From contig NZ_JACB01000061.1 in assembly GCF_000520975.1 (NCBI RefSeq), positions 1-60,847 on the forward strand: a stretch of DNA of 60,847 nucleotides, read 5' to 3'. Each line of letters opens with the position of its first letter. Within the stretch, counting starts at the first letter, position 1. The translations under genes were made by a program, and so were the position numbers. This stretch comes from Aquimarina megaterium XH134. GTDB lineage: Bacteria > Bacteroidota > Bacteroidia > Flavobacteriales > Flavobacteriaceae. Below the pieces are notes generated by a model. The model worked only from the letters and a program-made list of their open reading frames with translations, had not been told where the DNA came from and ran no database searches. Below are positions 37,336 through 45,333 of the stretch, in pieces.

Positions 37336-38547
37336 TCAGACATTTGTATTTTCGATTACACAAGCATATCCTTGACCTACTCCAACGCACATTGTGATTA
37401 GTGCATATCGTTTATTTTGTTGTTGTAACTCTAAAGCTGCAGAATACGCGATCCTGGTACCTGTTACTCCTAATGGATGCCCAATTGCAATAGATCCTCC
37501 GTTAGGGTTTATTCTTGGGTCATCATCTGCTAATCCCCATTCTCGTATACACGCTAATGCTTGTGAGGCAAAGGCTTCATTAAGCTCAATAACATCTATA
37601 TCATCCATTGTAATCCCTGCTTTTTCCAGAGCTTTATTAGAAGCCTGAACAGGTCCGATACCCATAATCCTAGGTTCTACTCCTACCACTGCAGAGCTTA
37701 CTATTCTAGCTAGTGTTTTTAGATTGTATTTTTTAACTGCATCTTCTGATGCAATAATGGTAGCTGCTGCTCCATCATTTAATCCTGAAGAATTTCCTGC
37801 TGTTACACTACCTTCTTTTTTGAAAGCTGGACGTAATTTTGCTAATACCTCTTTGGTAGTAGTTGGTTTTACAAATTCATCATCAGAGAATAAGATTGGA
37901 TCTTTTTTGCGCTGTGGGATTTCGACTGTAGTAATTTCTTTGGCTAATCTCCCCGATTTCTGGGCATTGGTTGCTTTCATCTGACTCCAATACGCAAATG
38001 CATCCTGATCTTCTCTAGATATATTATATTTCTCTACCAGATTTTCTGCAGTATTTCCCATACCATCTGTACCATACAGGTCATGCATTTTTTGATTTAC
38101 AAATCGCCATCCAAAACTAGAGTCATACATTTTAGAATCATTACCAAAGGCAGATGACGGTTTTGCGATCACGTATGGCCCACGTGTCATATTTTCTACT
38201 CCACCCGAAATAAATAGATCGCCGTCTCCTGCTTTGATTGCTCTATTAGCATGTATTATTGCAGATAACCCTGAGCTACACAAACGATTAACCGTTTCTC
38301 CCGGAACAGTAAAAGGTAGCCCTGCTAATAACGCAGCCATTCTGGCTACATTACGATTATCTTCACCAGCCTGATTAGCACACCCCATAATGACATCATC
38401 ATATGCATCTTTTGGAATATTTGGATTATTTTCTACTAACTTTTCTATTACCAAAGCTCCTAAATCATCAGTTCTTACTGCTGATAATGTTCCTTTATAG
38501 CTTCCTATAGGAGTGCGGACTCCGTCTATTATATACGATTCTTTCAA
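37336..38547 (-). CDS. paaJ: 3-oxoadipyl-CoA/3-oxo-5,6-dehydrosuberyl-CoA thiolase
   Basis: The 403-residue thiolase has the nucleophile motif NRLCSSGLSA (Cys near 90), GGVENMTRGP, NEAFASQ, GHPLGVTG and the second active-site Cys motif CVGVGQG. Length matches E. coli PaaJ (401). It performs the two thiolytic steps of the pathway, releasing acetyl-CoA and finally succinyl-CoA. Only a TTG at 38547 can start the conserved KESYIIDGVRTPIG beginning, so this appears to be a true TTG start. It follows paaI by 92 nt and precedes paaZ by 3 nt. Confidence 0.94.
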   Translation of the reverse strand: MKESYIIDGVRTPIGSYKGTLSAVRTDDLGALVIEKLVENNPNIPKDAYDDVIMGCANQAGEDNRNVARMAALLAGLPFTVPGETVNRLCSSGLSAIIHANRAIKAGDGDLFISGGVENMTRGPYVIAKPSSAFGNDSKMYDSSFGWRFVNQKMHDLYGTDGMGNTAENLVEKYNISREDQDAFAYWSQMKATNAQKSGRLAKEITTVEIPQRKKDPILFSDDEFVKPTTTKEVLAKLRPAFKKEGSVTAGNSSGLNDGAAATIIASEDAVKKYNLKTLARIVSSAVVGVEPRIMGIGPVQASNKALEKAGITMDDIDVIELNEAFASQALACIREWGLADDDPRINPNGGSIAIGHPLGVTGTRIAYSAALELQQQNKRYALITMCVGVGQGYACVIENTNV

Positions 38548-38639
38548 AAGTTTAAATTTTAAATGTTAAATCATAAATTCTAAAGTGTAATCTCATATAT
38601 CTGAACCACTTTTATATTTATCATTTTACGGTTTTATAT

Positions 38640-39050
38640 TTATTCCTCCCAGTCTTTACTGGTTCTATATACTACTCCTTTAAAAAGTGCGACAATATCA
38701 TCTCCTCTTTTAACTTCTACAATATTGAAGCCTACTTTTGTTTTAGTAATATCAACTGTAGCTTCTGCTGTTAGATAATCCCCCTCTTCTAATGCCTCGA
38801 TATGATTGATCGAGGTTTCTATAGATACAGCATATTTGCCATGGGTGTTTGCAGAAAAGCCAAAAGCTGTATCAGCTAAGCTATAGGATATTCCTCCGTG
38901 AGCTTTACTCATGCTATTGAGCATTTCTTTCCTAATCGTCATTCCTACTTTACATCTTCCTTTTTCGACTTCAATAATTTCGATACCTAACCATTGGCTA
39001 AAGGCGTCTTGGGACAACATCTTATTAGGGATTTTTTCTGATTTTATCAT
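38640..39050 (-). CDS. paaI: PaaI hotdog-fold acyl-CoA thioesterase
   Basis: The 136-residue hotdog protein has the PaaI signature SKAHGGISYSLADTAFGF (about 50-67), with the HGG and Asp typical of this thioesterase group. Length matches E. coli PaaI (140). It hydrolyses ring-hydroxylated phenylacetyl-CoA compounds and so rescues CoA if the pathway stalls. It lies 9 nt after paaH in the operon. Confidence 0.92.
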   Translation of the reverse strand: MIKSEKIPNKMLSQDAFSQWLGIEIIEVEKGRCKVGMTIRKEMLNSMSKAHGGISYSLADTAFGFSANTHGKYAVSIETSINHIEALEEGDYLTAEATVDITKTKVGFNIVEVKRGDDIVALFKGVVYRTSKDWEE

Positions 39051-39059
39051 ACCAGTAGA

Positions 39060-40241
39060 TTAATTATCTGCAACTAATTTTTCACTAAAAAAAGTTCTAT
39101 TCTCTTTCACCATTTTTCTTAATAGTGGACTACATCGATATCGATCTTCATGATATTCATTATAGAGATTATCCAGCATAGTAACACACCAGTCAATTCC
39201 TTTTTCATCTGCCCAGGTTAATAATCCCTTAGGGTAATTTACTCCTTTGGTCATTGCATTATCAATATCTTCTGCCGAAGCTATATTCCAGAATAATGCA
39301 TCAGCAGCTTCATTAATTAACATTACTAATACTCTATTAAAAATATACTCTGCCAGTACTTTATCTTCTTTTGGGGCATCTTTTACTGCAGTATCACTAT
39401 AATCATAATATCCTTTACCTGATTTTCTTCCTAGATATCCTGCTTCAGACAATCTTTTTTGTGTAAAAGAAGGTTTATATCGGGGATCATAGTAAAATGC
39501 TTTGAAAACAGTTTCTGTAACCGTATAATTGATATCGTTTCCTATAAAATCCATTAATTCAAAAGGGCCCATTCTAAACCCTCCCAAAGTTTTTAAACTC
39601 CAATCTATGGTAGCAATATCAGCCAAGCCTTCTTCATAAATACGTAAAGATTCTCCATAAAATGGTCGTGCTACACGATTCACAATAAACCCGGGAGTAT
39701 CTTTTGCTAAGGCAACTACTTTTTTCCAGCCATTAATGATTTCTACCACCTTGTCGGTAACCTGAGTTGAAGTTTGTACTGCCGGAATCACCTCAACCAA
39801 TTTCATTAACGGAGCAGGGTTAAAAAAATGAATTCCTATACATCGCTCTGGTTTTTGTAATGATGATGCTATAGATGCTATAGATAAAGAGGAGGTATTG
39901 GATGCAATAATGGTATCTTCTGAAACATATGTTTCTAGTTCTGAAAATACTTTCTTTTTAATATCCAGGTTCTCTATGATAGCTTCGATAGTAAGATTTG
40001 CGTCTTTAAGGTCTTTTAAAGAATCTACATAAGAAATATTACCTTGAATACGTGTTTTCTCTGTTTGATCAATTCTTCCTTTTTCAATCAAGCGGGAAAG
40101 AATTTTTTCTAAAGCTTGTTTACTTCTATCTAGTGCTTCTTGCTTTGTGTCAAATACTTTTACTTTACAACCAGAAGTAGCTGCTACCTGAGCGATACCA
40201 CTTCCCATTGTTCCTGATCCTATTACTCCAACAATCATCAT
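39060..40241 (-). CDS. paaH: PaaH 3-hydroxyacyl-CoA dehydrogenase
   Basis: The 393-residue protein has an N-terminal Rossmann NAD-binding motif (GVIGSGTMGSGIAQ, residues 4-17), HFFNPAP, and a C-terminal 3HCDH domain with GFIVNRVARPFYGE and a second 3HCDH-like half (about 290-385). It is shorter than E. coli PaaH (475). It oxidises 3-hydroxyadipyl-CoA to 3-oxoadipyl-CoA. Two ATG codons (40241 and 40238) are possible starts. It begins 2 nt after the paaG stop, so translation is probably coupled. Confidence 0.94.
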   Translation of the reverse strand: MMIVGVIGSGTMGSGIAQVAATSGCKVKVFDTKQEALDRSKQALEKILSRLIEKGRIDQTEKTRIQGNISYVDSLKDLKDANLTIEAIIENLDIKKKVFSELETYVSEDTIIASNTSSLSIASIASSLQKPERCIGIHFFNPAPLMKLVEVIPAVQTSTQVTDKVVEIINGWKKVVALAKDTPGFIVNRVARPFYGESLRIYEEGLADIATIDWSLKTLGGFRMGPFELMDFIGNDINYTVTETVFKAFYYDPRYKPSFTQKRLSEAGYLGRKSGKGYYDYSDTAVKDAPKEDKVLAEYIFNRVLVMLINEAADALFWNIASAEDIDNAMTKGVNYPKGLLTWADEKGIDWCVTMLDNLYNEYHEDRYRCSPLLRKMVKENRTFFSEKLVADN

Positions 40242-40243
40242 TC

Positions 40244-41023
40244 TTATTTACCTTTAAATATTGGTTTTCTTTTTTCAATAAATGCATTTACACCTTCTGC
40301 ATAATCTTCACTTTCTGCAGATTCTATCTGTAGATCCGATTCTATTGCTAATTGCTCATCGAGCGTATTTACCAATGACTGATTTAATAATCTCTTAGTC
40401 AATCCTAAAGCTTTGGTTGGCATTTGAGCTAATTTTGAAACCAGCTTAGTCACCTCTTCTTCAAAGGTTTCTGTTTCAAACACTTTATATATCATCCCTA
40501 ATTGCTCTGCCTCTCTTGCGCTTACTTTATCACCTAACATCATTAAAGCAGAAGCTTTTTGAAAACCGATTAATCTGGGTAGAAAAAAAGTTCCGGCACT
40601 ATCAGGAACCAATCCTATCTTACTAAATGCCTGGATAAAGCTTGCCGCCTCAGTAGCTACAACAATATCACACGCCAAAGCTATATTAGCTCCTGCTCCT
40701 GCAGCAACTCCATTTACAGCTGCCACAATAGGTTTTTCGATAGTTCTAATGCGGCTGATTATTGGATTATAATGTTCTTCTAATATTTTTCTGAAACCAG
40801 GGTTCAATTCGGGAGAAGTTACTTCTTTAAGGTCCTGTCCTGCACAAAACGCTTTTCCGTTTCCGATAAGCATAATGGCTCTTACTTTATCATTAGCATT
40901 ACACTCGTCTAATGTTTTTTGTAGTAACAAGGCCATTTCTCTATTGAAACTATTAAAAGTATCTGGGCGGTTTAGCGTTATTCTCGCTACTCCATTATCA
41001 ATGTGCAATTCGATTGAAGGCAT
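40244..41023 (-). CDS. paaG: PaaG ring-1,2-epoxyphenylacetyl-CoA isomerase
   Basis: The 259-residue crotonase-fold protein has AFCAGQDLKEV and GVAAGAGANIALACD oxyanion segments. It carries GLVPDSAGTFFLPR, in which the Asp matches the single catalytic Asp of PaaG, in place of the two hydratase glutamates. It converts the ring epoxide of phenylacetyl-CoA to oxepin-CoA, the product of the PaaABCE oxygenase and substrate of PaaZ. Length matches E. coli PaaG (262). It sits 2 nt after the VOC gene. Confidence 0.94.
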   Translation of the reverse strand: MPSIELHIDNGVARITLNRPDTFNSFNREMALLLQKTLDECNANDKVRAIMLIGNGKAFCAGQDLKEVTSPELNPGFRKILEEHYNPIISRIRTIEKPIVAAVNGVAAGAGANIALACDIVVATEAASFIQAFSKIGLVPDSAGTFFLPRLIGFQKASALMMLGDKVSAREAEQLGMIYKVFETETFEEEVTKLVSKLAQMPTKALGLTKRLLNQSLVNTLDEQLAIESDLQIESAESEDYAEGVNAFIEKRKPIFKGK

Positions 41024-41025
41024 AT

Positions 41026-41394
41026 TTAATTCTCTATTTTGAATTGTGGGTTATAAATTATTCCGATGATATTATTCCATGGGCATTTAACTGTTGCTAC
41101 CACGATTTCTCCTCCTACATTTGTTGGTTTTTCATGTTCGGTAGCTCCTAAATCGAGTAATCTTTGGTATGTTGCATCTATCTTTTCTACACCCCAATAC
41201 GAAAGTACGCTATCAGATTTTGTTTCTGAAGGGGCTTCTTCTGGAAGTAATCCAAGTTCATACCCTCCTATATTGAATCCTATATAAAAAGGTTCGTCGA
41301 AATAGGGTTTCGTATTAAATGCGTCTGAATACCATTTCCTGGCTTTATCCAGATCACTAACTTTATATATTGTTGTTCTTAATCCGAGCATCAT
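41026..41394 (-). CDS. VOC-superfamily (glyoxalase-like) protein in the paa operon
   Basis: The protein is 122 residues from the ATG at 41394, which overlaps the paaD stop as TAATG. An ATG 12 nt upstream (41406) would give a longer paaD overlap. It is a single glyoxalase/bleomycin-resistance beta-alpha-beta fold with IYKVSDLDKARKWYSDAFN near the start and a GGYELGLLPEE strand. VOC proteins bind metals, aromatic ligands or reactive carbonyls. It is not part of the E. coli pathway. Tight packing between paaD and paaG suggests a role in the pathway, perhaps handling a reactive intermediate, but that is inference. Confidence 0.88.
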   Translation of the reverse strand: MMLGLRTTIYKVSDLDKARKWYSDAFNTKPYFDEPFYIGFNIGGYELGLLPEEAPSETKSDSVLSYWGVEKIDATYQRLLDLGATEHEKPTNVGGEIVVATVKCPWNNIIGIIYNPQFKIEN

Positions 41395-41897
41395 TATTTG
41401 AGACATTTGAAGTAATCAAAAGGTTCTAAACAATCATTACATTGAAAAAGTGCTTTACACGCTGTCGAACCAAACTGGCTTACCATTTTTGTGTTTGTTG
41501 AGCCACATTGGGTACATTTTACTATTTTTTTACCTCCAAGTAATGCTTCTTTATCTGCTTTTTCATGTAAAGGTGCGGCAATCCCATATTTTTCTAGAGC
41601 TTCTCTACCTCTTGGTGTAATCCAATCGGTAGTCCATGCCGGCGATAAGACTAAGGAAACTTTGGCTTCTATATTTTTTTTTGCAAAAGCACTTATAATA
41701 TCATCCCCTATCACATCCATTGCAGGGCAACCACTATATGTTGGGGTAATTGTAATCTGAGCAATAGTTTCTATCATTTGAGCAGAGCGAACCACTCCCA
41801 TATCCATAATAGACAATACCGGAATTTCGGGATCATGAACTTTTTCCAAAATTGGAATCAGCGTAGGATCAATATGTTTCTCAAATTCTATTGTCAT
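41394..41897 (-). CDS. paaD: PaaD, phenylacetyl-CoA epoxidase accessory protein
   Basis: The 167-residue protein has a DUF59/MIP18-like domain (about 10-95, VHDPEIPVLSIMDMGVVR, TPTYSGCPAMD). A C-terminal zinc-ribbon-like part has CTQCGS and CNDC cysteine pairs. It belongs to the PaaD/Fe-S assembly group and is thought to mature the Fe-S centre of the PaaABCE oxygenase. E. coli PaaD is 165 residues. Its stop overlaps the start of the VOC gene by one base. Confidence 0.93.
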   Translation of the reverse strand: MTIEFEKHIDPTLIPILEKVHDPEIPVLSIMDMGVVRSAQMIETIAQITITPTYSGCPAMDVIGDDIISAFAKKNIEAKVSLVLSPAWTTDWITPRGREALEKYGIAAPLHEKADKEALLGGKKIVKCTQCGSTNTKMVSQFGSTACKALFQCNDCLEPFDYFKCLK

Positions 41898-41990
41898 AAT
41901 AAATATGGAATATCGAACATTTAATATCCAAGGCTGAAGTTTTATTTCTCTTCATCATTCAATATTCTAAATTCGGTATTCTGTATTATT

Positions 41991-42746
41991 TCACCACTTC
42001 ATATTAGGATAGGTACGTTGCATATATTGCAAATCTGAAAGCAAGTAGCCCATATGTTCACTATGAATACCTTGTTTACCGCCTTTCTGAAACCATTTTG
42101 TTTCTGGTATGGTAATTCTAGCCTCTTCAAATACGTCTCTAATCCTTTGGTCGTACTTTTCTCGCAAAGCCGCAGTATTAACACCAACTCCATTTTCTAC
42201 AGCAATTTTATCATCCTCTGTCATATGAAATAGTTCGTCTGTATACTTCCACAGATCATCAACTGCTTCCTGAACTTTTTGATGACTTTCTTCTGTACCA
42301 TCTCCCAATCTTTTCATCCAGTCAGACGAAAATCTTTGATGATAACTTACTTCTTTAATTCCTTTCTTTGCAATTGCTGCTACTGTTTCATCATCACTAT
42401 TTTGCAATTCTTCTAACAATAGTAAGTGAAAAGCGTCATAGAAAAACTGTCTTGTAATCACATATCCAAAGTGTCTGTTTGGTTGTTCGACAAGAAGTAC
42501 GTTTTTGTACTGTCTTTCTATTCTCAAAAAAGCAATATCATCTTCAGTTTTTCCATCTCCAGAAAGCTGAGCCACGTATTGGTAATAACTTCGCGTTTGG
42601 CCTAATAAATCTAATGCCATATTAGTCATTGCAATATCTGTTTCCAGGTTTGGTCCATGCCCACATAATTCTGATAATCGCTGACCAAGGATCAAAGCAT
42701 TATCTGCTATACCGTAGATGTATTGTATTTTATTTTCGTTTTTCAT
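41991..42746 (-). CDS. paaC: PaaC, structural subunit of phenylacetyl-CoA epoxidase
   Basis: The 251-residue all-helical ferritin-like protein resembles PaaA but lacks a complete metal site. Typical segments are YIYGIADNALILGQRLSELCGHGP, DLLGQTRSYYQY and KEVSYHQRFSSDW. E. coli PaaC is 248 residues. It forms the heterodimer with PaaA that holds the di-iron site and substrate pocket. It is 100 nt after paaB, across a spacer with a small hairpin, and 93 nt before paaD. Confidence 0.95.
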   Translation of the reverse strand: MKNENKIQYIYGIADNALILGQRLSELCGHGPNLETDIAMTNMALDLLGQTRSYYQYVAQLSGDGKTEDDIAFLRIERQYKNVLLVEQPNRHFGYVITRQFFYDAFHLLLLEELQNSDDETVAAIAKKGIKEVSYHQRFSSDWMKRLGDGTEESHQKVQEAVDDLWKYTDELFHMTEDDKIAVENGVGVNTAALREKYDQRIRDVFEEARITIPETKWFQKGGKQGIHSEHMGYLLSDLQYMQRTYPNMKW

Positions 42747-42827
42747 AACACTGCCCGTAATGATGGGTATCTTATTTAAATAACTTTAATTTCAAATAGT
42801 AAGTTTTCCGTATTCACGGGAATTGCA

Positions 42828-42847
42828 ATTTTTACCATTGTAAAAAT
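42828..42847 (-). other. Small hairpin at the paaB stop codon
   Basis: ATTTTTAC (42828-42835) and GTAAAAAT (42840-42847) form an 8-bp stem with a 4-nt loop. It touches the paaB stop codon. It is AT-rich with no T tract after it on the coding strand, so it is more likely an mRNA spacer structure than a terminator. Confidence 0.35.
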
Positions 42848-43131
42848 CACATATGTTTTACTTCATCTGGTAATGTATAAAATGTAGGGTGTCTATACAC
42901 TTTATCCTGAGCAGGTTCAAATAATTCTCCGTTATTTTCGGGGTTTGATGCAGTGATATGTTTAGATTCTACTACCCATATACTTACTCCTTCATTTCTT
43001 CGCGTATATACATCTCTGGCATTTTCTAAAGCCATTTCTGCATCGGCCGCATGAATACTACCAAAATGACGATGTTCTAAACCATTTTTACTTCTTACAA
43101 ACACTTCCCAAAGTGGCCAGTTATTTTTCAT
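42847..43131 (-). CDS. paaB: PaaB, small subunit of phenylacetyl-CoA epoxidase
   Basis: The 94-residue protein starts with WPLWEVFVRSKNGLEHRHFGSIHA and continues with AENAR-type ALENARDVYTRR, the conserved PaaB pattern. E. coli PaaB has 95 residues. It bridges PaaAC heterodimers in the oxygenase complex. It lies 33 nt after paaA. Confidence 0.96.
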   Translation of the reverse strand: MKNNWPLWEVFVRSKNGLEHRHFGSIHAADAEMALENARDVYTRRNEGVSIWVVESKHITASNPENNGELFEPAQDKVYRHPTFYTLPDEVKHM

Positions 43132-43164
43132 AATTATGAATTTTAAATTCTGAATTCAGAATTA

Positions 43165-44145
43165 TTATATTGCTTTTTTAAGCTTTTTATCTTCTTGTTT
43201 TTTGGCATATGCCATCGCTGCATCCCTTACCCATTCTCCTTTTTCCCAGGCATTAACTCTAGCTGCCATACGCTCTTTATTACAAGGGCCATGACCTTTT
43301 ACTACTTGCCAGAATTCGTCCCAATCTATTTCTCCAAAATCGTAACTCCCTTTTTCTTCATTCCATTTTAAATCCGGATCAGGAATAGTAAGTCCAATTA
43401 ATTCTGCTTGCGGAACTGTTTGATCAATAAACTGCTGACGTAATTCATCATTAGTTTTTCTTTTTAATTTCCACTTCATTGATTGGGCTGTATGTACAGA
43501 TTCTGCATCTGTAGGTCCCAGCATCATCAACGATGGCCACCACCATCTATTTAACGCATCTTGCGCCATTTCTTTTTGCTCTGGGGTACCATTCGCCAAT
43601 GTGATCATTATTTCATATCCTTGACGCTGATGAAAACTCTCTTCTTTACATACTCTAATCATCGCTCTTGCATATGGTCCATAAGAAGTACTGCATAGTG
43701 GCACTTGATTAATAATTGCCGCACCATCTACCAGCCAGCCAATTGCTCCCATATCTGCCCAGGTGATTGTAGGGTAATTGAATATACTAGAGTATTTTGC
43801 TTTACCTGTATGCAATTGCTCGTATAGCTCTTCTCTAGAAATTCCTAAAGTCTCACATGCACTATATAAGTATAATCCATGTCCTGCCTCATCCTGAACT
43901 TTAGCTAACAAAGCTACTTTACGTCTTAGAGAGGGTGCACGGGTGATCCAGTTTCCTTCTGGTAGCATTCCAATAATTTCGGAATGTGCGTGTTGAGAAA
44001 TTTGCCGAATATGAGTTTTTCGGTATTTTTCCGGCATCCAATCTTTAGGTTCGATCTTTTCATCTCTGGCAATTCTCTGCTCAAAGATTTCTTCTAGACT
44101 TAGACTCTGCCCAGTCCCATGGTTTTTTATTTCTTTTTCGCTCAT
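43165..44145 (-). CDS. paaA: PaaA, catalytic di-iron subunit of phenylacetyl-CoA epoxidase
   Basis: The 326-residue protein is close to E. coli PaaA (309). Ferritin-like di-iron ligands are visible in KVQDEAGHGLYLY (E and H pair, about 82-94) and CKEESFHQRQGYEI (about 166-179). The RRKVALLAK and RWWWPSLMMLGP segments are strongly conserved in the family. It inserts one oxygen atom into the ring of phenylacetyl-CoA to give the 1,2-epoxide, using electrons from PaaE. The gene begins 12 nt after paaE. Confidence 0.97.
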   Translation of the reverse strand: MSEKEIKNHGTGQSLSLEEIFEQRIARDEKIEPKDWMPEKYRKTHIRQISQHAHSEIIGMLPEGNWITRAPSLRRKVALLAKVQDEAGHGLYLYSACETLGISREELYEQLHTGKAKYSSIFNYPTITWADMGAIGWLVDGAAIINQVPLCSTSYGPYARAMIRVCKEESFHQRQGYEIMITLANGTPEQKEMAQDALNRWWWPSLMMLGPTDAESVHTAQSMKWKLKRKTNDELRQQFIDQTVPQAELIGLTIPDPDLKWNEEKGSYDFGEIDWDEFWQVVKGHGPCNKERMAARVNAWEKGEWVRDAAMAYAKKQEDKKLKKAI

Positions 44146-44157
44146 AATCCTAGAGTT

Positions 44158-45231
44158 TTATACATCAAAATCAACTACTACTTTTTCTGTAGTAGGAACA
44201 GCCTGGCAAGATAAGACAAGGCCTTTTGCTACCTCATCTTCTTCTAATGCGTAATTTATCTTCATCTCTACTGCTCCTTCAACAACTTTACATTTACAAG
44301 TACTGCACACTCCGCCTTTACAGGCAAAAGGCAGATCTGCGCCAGAAGCCAACGCTCCATCTAATATATTATCATGATCATCATCCATGGCAAAGTGAAA
44401 CTCTTTTCCGCCATCTATAATAGTAACCACGGTTCCATCAAATTTATGATCAACTACTTCTGCTGCTTTTTTCTTATCTTCTTCAGAAACACCTGAAAAG
44501 AAAAGTTCATAATGAATTTTGTCTTTTGACAATCCTGCATTCATCAATCCATCCCTAATCAAAAAGATCATTTCTTCGGGGCCACAGACAAAGCATTCAT
44601 CTACACTGGATACGTCAATTATTTTATCAGTAAGTTCCTGTATCTTTTCTTCTGTAAATCTTCCATTAAGTAATGGTATATCCCGATGTTCTTTTGTTAA
44701 AAAGTAAAATATCTCTACTCTTCCAAAATACTTGTTTCTAAGCGCTTCTATCTCTTCTTTAAAGATAATGGATTTCGCATTCCGATTCAAGTAAAAGAGC
44801 TTGAAAGTACTTTCTGGTTCAGATGCAAGATGAGTTTTTAGTATAGATAATATGGGTGTAATACCGCTTCCTGCAGCAAAAACAATATAATTTTTGGCTT
44901 TTGAAGGTGCTACTTCAACAAAAAAGTTTCCCATAGGAGGCATTACTTCCAGAACATCTCCTTCTTTAAGCACATCATTTGCAAAGTTAGAGAACAATCC
45001 CTGATCAATTCGTTTAACTGCCACCTGCCATTTATTTTCAACAGGACTCGAACACAAAGAATAAGAGCGTCTTACCTCTTCATCATTAATAGATGTTTTT
45101 AGAGTAAGATGCTGGCCTTGCTTAAACAAAAATGTATTTCTAAGCTCTTCTGGTATATCAAAAGTGATAGATGTACAATCCTTAGTTTCTTTAGTTAATT
45201 CAGAAACACGAATAGAATAAAAATCAGTCAT
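44158..45231 (-). CDS. paaE: PaaE, reductase subunit of phenylacetyl-CoA epoxidase
   Basis: The 357-residue protein (E. coli 356) has an FAD-binding barrel (about 5-100, RRSYSLCSSP). An NAD(P) domain follows (about 110-230, FAAGSGITPILSILK and CGPEEM). A C-terminal plant-type 2Fe-2S ferredoxin domain (about 265-355) has CKGGVCSTCKCKV and the fourth Cys in LSCQA. It passes electrons from NAD(P)H to the PaaABC oxygenase. It is first in the structural operon, directly behind a clear promoter and operator. Confidence 0.96.
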   Translation of the reverse strand: MTDFYSIRVSELTKETKDCTSITFDIPEELRNTFLFKQGQHLTLKTSINDEEVRRSYSLCSSPVENKWQVAVKRIDQGLFSNFANDVLKEGDVLEVMPPMGNFFVEVAPSKAKNYIVFAAGSGITPILSILKTHLASEPESTFKLFYLNRNAKSIIFKEEIEALRNKYFGRVEIFYFLTKEHRDIPLLNGRFTEEKIQELTDKIIDVSSVDECFVCGPEEMIFLIRDGLMNAGLSKDKIHYELFFSGVSEEDKKKAAEVVDHKFDGTVVTIIDGGKEFHFAMDDDHDNILDGALASGADLPFACKGGVCSTCKCKVVEGAVEMKINYALEEDEVAKGLVLSCQAVPTTEKVVVDFDV

Positions 45232-45262
45232 ATCTTAATTTAACTATATAGTTATAGCTAAA

Positions 45263-45294
45263 CAAAACTAACAATTGTTAGTTTGATACACAAA
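45263..45294 (-). promoter_or_regulatory. Promoter of the paa operon
   Basis: On the minus strand, TTTG (45294-45291), a 20-nt spacer and TAGTTTTG (45270-45263) form an exact TTTG/TAnnTTTG pair of the Bacteroidota housekeeping type. Transcription would start near 45256, about 25 nt before the paaE ATG. Confidence 0.7.
45265..45284. promoter_or_regulatory. 20-bp palindromic operator in the paa promoter (likely TetR site)
   Basis: AAACTAACAATTGTTAGTTT is a perfect palindrome that fills most of the space between the -33 and -7 boxes and overlaps the -7 box. A repressor bound there would block RNA polymerase. The gene next to it on the upstream side encodes a TetR-family regulator, the obvious candidate. 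Release by phenylacetyl-CoA, as for PaaR-type regulators, is inferred. Confidence 0.75.
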
Positions 45295-45333
45295 TAATTA
45301 TCTGTTAATTTTATGACTACCTCAAAATACTAG

